From Clavelina lepadiformis (Eukaryota > Chordata > Ascidiacea > Aplousobranchia > Clavelinidae): a stretch of 64,000 nt of DNA. The notes beneath the pieces are model-generated. The model did not search any database, was not told the DNA's origin, and saw only the letters and a list, made by a program, of their open reading frames with translations. Below are positions 59,618 through 64,000 of the stretch, piece after piece. Positions within the stretch are counted from its first letter, which is position 1, and each line of letters opens with the position of its first letter. The stretch spans positions 8,928,001-8,992,000 of the forward strand of contig NC_135240.1 in the NCBI RefSeq assembly GCF_947623445.1, in the 5' to 3' direction. Made by a program: the position numbers and the translations under genes.

Positions 59618-60813
59618 CTAAACACGGTAAACATATTTTTGTTTGTAGAATCCGTACTCCCATTGGCATAGTTTTTTTTTCATTTTTTGTGAAGTAGTCC
59701 TCCACACTCGACTCATCGCTTCACTTCTTTCAACCAATTGAGCGTCTCCATCTCTGCATAAGCTTGGCCACGGCCAGATAAGTTGCTTCCGGTTGGAAAA
59801 GCATAGAATTGTGCGGGCGAGGTTAATAAAGCAGTCGACGTCCCATATTGCGTAAGCTACCTGTAAAGAAGTTATAAGTTAGGCAAGAAACAGCAACAAA
59901 CATGGTTGTACAAAACAACAGTAAGCAAAACATGACACATTTTCATCACAATTACTTTGAAACCTTTACACCAGGCTGCTGGTAACTCTCGTTGCTCGGC
60001 AACACATTTGCTTATATCTGAGTTGAAAACTTTTAGCCCTAAGTTTGAAAACATCGGAAACGTTCATACTTACCGACTCTGTGACCGCTTTTATGGAAAA
60101 AATTCTCAAAACGACTGCAGCTATATGTCGGAAACAGTTGATATTGCAGTTGCGATTATACAGTTTCGCAGAAGTCGATGTAAACGTTGCTTAGACCTAG
60201 ATCCCGCAGCTTGGAGATTAATAGATCCAGTGATTGATTGACAATATCGTCGTAAAATGTTGTAAAAAAGGAAAAAGAAGCATGCTGTATAGAAGAAACA
60301 GGTTTAGCCAACTGGAAAAGCAATTGTTAACACGTTACATTAAAACTGCACAATTTCAGTAGACCGTAACGGTGATGGTCATGCTACGTAACGGTGATGG
60401 ACATCGCCAAGGTTACAACAAAAAAGTCTCACTCATCAAAGGAAACAAGCAGCCGTTAATTTATGAAACTATCTTTGTAATGAACTTTTCATTTGTGATA
60501 CTAATTATTATAGTTGCAACGACAGTTGAAGCTCTCCACAACATTACCGTATAACTTATATTTGTAATACAGAATGTAAAAATCTTTAAACGCATTTTTT
60601 TAAAAAAAATTTACTGTAGTTCACCTTGCATGGTGAAAACAAGAGTATATCCTGCATAAATAGCAGCGGAATGTAATGGAATCTCTTCGCGTAAAAAAAC
60701 AATGATTTGTTCCGTTCATTACAACAAAAATACCGTCAGGGTTAGTAAAGATAACCACGATTATGGATGCGATTCCGCCGATAAGAGTAACTGCCACAAG
60801 AACGCGACTGAAC
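59618..60813 (-). pseudogene. Copy F: decayed relic of the seven-transmembrane family (exons 4-6 only)
   Basis: Three exon equivalents remain: exon 4 at 60625-60813, exon 5 at 60074-60284, exon 6 at 59618-59860. Exon 4 is 189 nt against 188 in D and E; the extra base lies in a run of seven A at 60693-60699 and shifts the frame before SAAIYAGY. The acceptor of exon 4 reads GG instead of AG (60814-60815). Exon 5 has a frame-shifting indel and an in-frame stop at 60121-60123, inside TM6. Exon 6 is still open, with a good acceptor, IWDVDCFINLARTILCF and IWPWPSLC. I found no exons 1-3 upstream. All other splice sites are intact, so the decay is recent. A cryptic acceptor 6 nt inside exon 4 could keep the phase, but it would not repair the other lesions. 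Confidence 0.8.
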
Positions 60814-63800
60814 CCGTAAAGAAATAAAAAGTCAGGCAATCTGGAGTTATATTAAACCTGGTGGTGTCATTTCACTTAAAGCAACAGAGATGATGAAGGT
60901 GATGAAACCTTAGGAATTGAATACAGACTTGTACGAGAAACGTAATTACAGTGCCATAAAAGCGATTGATTTATTAACTGTAACGTTGGGGCGTTTCCAT
61001 GGACTTTCATCCTACGTTCTGGATTAAAGTTGTTTGTTTATTACTAACCGGTGTATTTTTATAGAAAGTTTTAGCATTTTTCCGATTCAGATTTCTTGCA
61101 GATGAAACAAAAAGCTGCCCACTTCGACATCACAACGATCTTGATCATTGACATAGCATATAAAAAATAGTGTTAGTGTGATTAGCTCTACTTTACTTAG
61201 CCATAGAACCAGGATATGTAACTGCTAGCGAAATTAGACTTGTTTTTAATATCATGTAAGTGTCACAGCGACATTGTCACCGAAATTAATAAGCCGACTT
61301 TGGAATCTAAAGTCGTTGCAAAAGAATTTTTGCCCAAACGACGTGATTGGTTCAGACTTTGGAACAAAGGAGGCAAGAAAATTAAGTTAACGAGGTCTAG
61401 TTTAGGATCGATTTTAAAAGTTGGATTATATTGTTACTTCGGTGCTTTTTGCGCTTTCTGGCGAAAAATCACGTCAACAGCAAAATTCTTTGACGTGTTA
61501 CTCTTACTGTCCTAGCAACAGTACCCACACATTCAAATTTATAATACGTCCTAACTTGCATGTAAACTGTAAAGGTTACGATGTGCTACTTACAATGGCG
61601 ACTTACTGTATAAGCAACAATTAAAAATTTATTCATGCACTTTTTAAACCTGCTAGGCTTTGTCCCTTATCCGCTGCTGCATTAGCGCATATGTTCTTAA
61701 CATAGGGCTCTGGGTTTGTCACTATACCGCGCCAATACGGAAAAATAAAATGATTAATTATTATAATTATTTGACTTTAGTTTGCGTTATAATACAGATG
61801 AAACAGAGTCCTTTTTCTGTGCGGAGAAATTTTTCCATCCACTTAATCCGATCATATAGAAAGCACATTCCAATTTTCATAACAACCAAACATACCAAAA
61901 ATAAAAAATTGTCCATCTAAATGGAGCGATGTATCAGTGCGTGCAGTTAAAACGTATAGAGTGTCTAAAAGTAGCCTATACGCGTGTATTTGCTGGAAAC
62001 AGTTCAATGGCAGAGGTTTGTCGGGTGACGTCAATTCACGATGCTGCCCAATAGACGTCATTACTTGTATTTATATCTTAGAGGTAAAAGGTAAAAGGAG
62101 AATTGTTTCGGGATATTAATATAGCAGAATGTTGGTAAGTGACTAAACGTAAGCTTAACAAGTGTCATACCTGTGTCAAATCATCATGTTATGTTATACT
62201 GATAACAATACAACTTCGTTAACTTTTGTGCCTTTAATTCTGTAAATACAACAGTATGCACTTGGGCTGCTGGCCAACTGATATACGTACAAAATACGTA
62301 ATACGGCGGAGCTAAACGTTTATGAACAAAGAGTATACAGTTACAGACTTTTTAGTGTGGTACAAAAGATTGCATTCAACTCATAATGTTGACAAAGATG
62401 GTCAAGTGGGATGAACGCTTAAAAGTCAAAACATTCACTTCATTAAGCTATGTTTTTATAAACCATGTTAGTACGTAACGTAACTGCATTATTGATAATT
62501 TATTGTTATAGAGAAATGCGTCCAATACACGAATAGCCGCCATCTTGGTCAGTATAGCAACGAATATATAAAGCAAATATACACTGAATTTTCTTTGTGC
62601 CTTGCACGGCGTAAACATAAACCAGGCGGCCTGAACATTTGCGTAAGTTTTAATTACGTCATGACTACCGCCTATAAATGAGGAATGTCGATACATCAAT
62701 GTGATCGACTAATTAAAAGCAAAGGCAAAGCGATGCTGTTTTGTTGTGCCATTCAAGACAAGTAAATAAAACTACCGGCTTGAACATCTGCATCACAGTA
62801 ACGTTGGTGGTTTCATAACTACTGTTGAGTGTTGACACAACTAGAGACCCAATAGGTCAAACGTGATTAAACGGTCAAACGCAAAATCAAATCGAGTCAA
62901 ACAAAACATTCAAAACCGTTTCAATTATTAACTATGCACTATTATTTATATCTGTTGGCCTTTGAACGCTTCCATTAATTCTTTATTAAGACAAAATCGT
63001 TTAATACAGATTACAAGTAAAGCATACCCAGGAGCTTATATACAAATATATATATATCAAGAAATAACCTATATTAAGCATATGATATAAAAGCTCATTT
63101 ATTACTCTAATTAATTATTTCAACCTGAAATTTAAAAAGTAGCTCGTAGGCCAAAATAATAAGGCACTCAGTTATTGAATTTAAAATCAAGATAATTCAT
63201 CAACCCGGCCGGAAAAACGTTACGTGGGTTTGTAGTTATTGCGGATTTCTTGTATCGTTTCATGACGTATATTTGGTTCTATAACGCTTTACAATTTTGC
63301 TGGATAATAAATAATTCATTTTTGTGACATTAAAATATATTACTTTATCCGTAAACTTGAGCGTGAATTGGAACGTGAATGCAAATCGTAGTTTATGTGA
63401 ACAATACGCTCACAAACAATTAACGAGCAGAAAAAAGCAGCAAAGCTGTAAAGCTAAACACGTTGCTTAATTCCAACAAAGCTGGTATTCTGCGTGTATT
63501 TTGCAAATTTAGGTATCTGCTCCTACCTTACCCTACATTTACAATCGTTAAATTAATTACATTTTGGTATTTACCACTGTATTTAGTGGCAAAGATATCG
63601 TATGAAATGTCCAAGGTAGTAAGTACAAATTCTGATTTAGAATGATCCGTAGTATATGTTTACATATGAACGAATGGTGTTGTAGCTTTTGTAGTATTAA
63701 AAGTATTTTGTAGTTGCATTAGAAATATTTGTAACATAAGCTACGTTAGCTAAATTAGTTACACACTGTAGTTTATTAGCTGCATGCACTTTAGTATTTA

Positions 63801-64000
63801 GTAGCTATTACTATTAACTATATTAAACAACAAATATTCAAAGTGCTTTTGGAGACTGAAACGGTCACAGATTTCACCAATGGTCTCTCAAAGCTTATAC
63901 AGTAGGCTATGCTTTTGCAATGACAGCAGAAAATTGGCAATTAGTCTTTAAAAAATTCGGTCTCTTAAAATTTTTTAGCGGTCACCAAAATCCATTCTTA
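60814..64000. other. Right-hand spacer
   Basis: No family exon or other gene recognised. Open frames (for example 61240-61515 and 61660-61920, both + strand) have no recognisable motif and no splice partners. A relative of the 18.6-20.4 kb repeat lies at about 63390-63450, and a short TA run at about 63040-63057. Confidence 0.4.

Overview
This is a eukaryotic nuclear window: AT-rich, with intron-split genes, GT-AG introns and long non-coding spacers. The two recognisable genes are a single FRS2/3-type FGF-receptor adaptor and a Rab escort protein (CHM/REP). These, with the moderate intron sizes and tRNA-derived SINE-like repeats, suggest an invertebrate chordate. A tunicate of the Ciona type fits best, but this is inference from gene content and no species can be proven from the sequence. 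All gene models were assembled by eye from reading frame, splice-site phase and protein similarity; no transcript data were available.

Layout. (1) 1-12762: long leader with no convincing gene. (2) 12763-16627, + strand: FRS2/3-like adaptor, six coding exons, 526 aa, with myristoylation start, PTB domain and Grb2/SHP2-type docking tyrosines. (3) 16628-21568: spacer with two poly(A) signals and a degenerate interspersed repeat. (4) 21569-28692, + strand: Rab escort protein, fourteen coding exons, 699 aa, with a pogo-like TA-flanked MITE in intron 3. (5) 31295-60813: a cluster of six related seven-transmembrane genes. Three (A, B, C) lie on the + strand and three (D, E, F) on the - strand, so the two halves converge between 47012 and 48369. 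(6) 60814-64000: spacer.

The cluster is the main discovery. Five copies (A-E) are intact, six-exon genes of 330-375 aa. All share intron phases 2-1-2-1-0, and exon 3 is exactly 94 nt in every one. All have a glycosylatable N-terminus, a Cys at the outer end of TM3, an Arg exactly 25 residues later at the inner end of TM3, and a Cys in the second outer loop. That Cys-25-Arg spacing matches Cys3.25/Arg3.50 of rhodopsin-like GPCRs, but the DRY motif is replaced by L/F-R-Q. The family also has an unusual set of charged residues inside TM1, TM2, TM6 and TM7. The sixth copy, F, keeps only exons 4-6 and carries a lost splice acceptor, a homopolymer frameshift and a stop. The array therefore looks like a birth-and-death family of receptor-like proteins, as is common for chemosensory receptors. 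Ligand and function are unknown.
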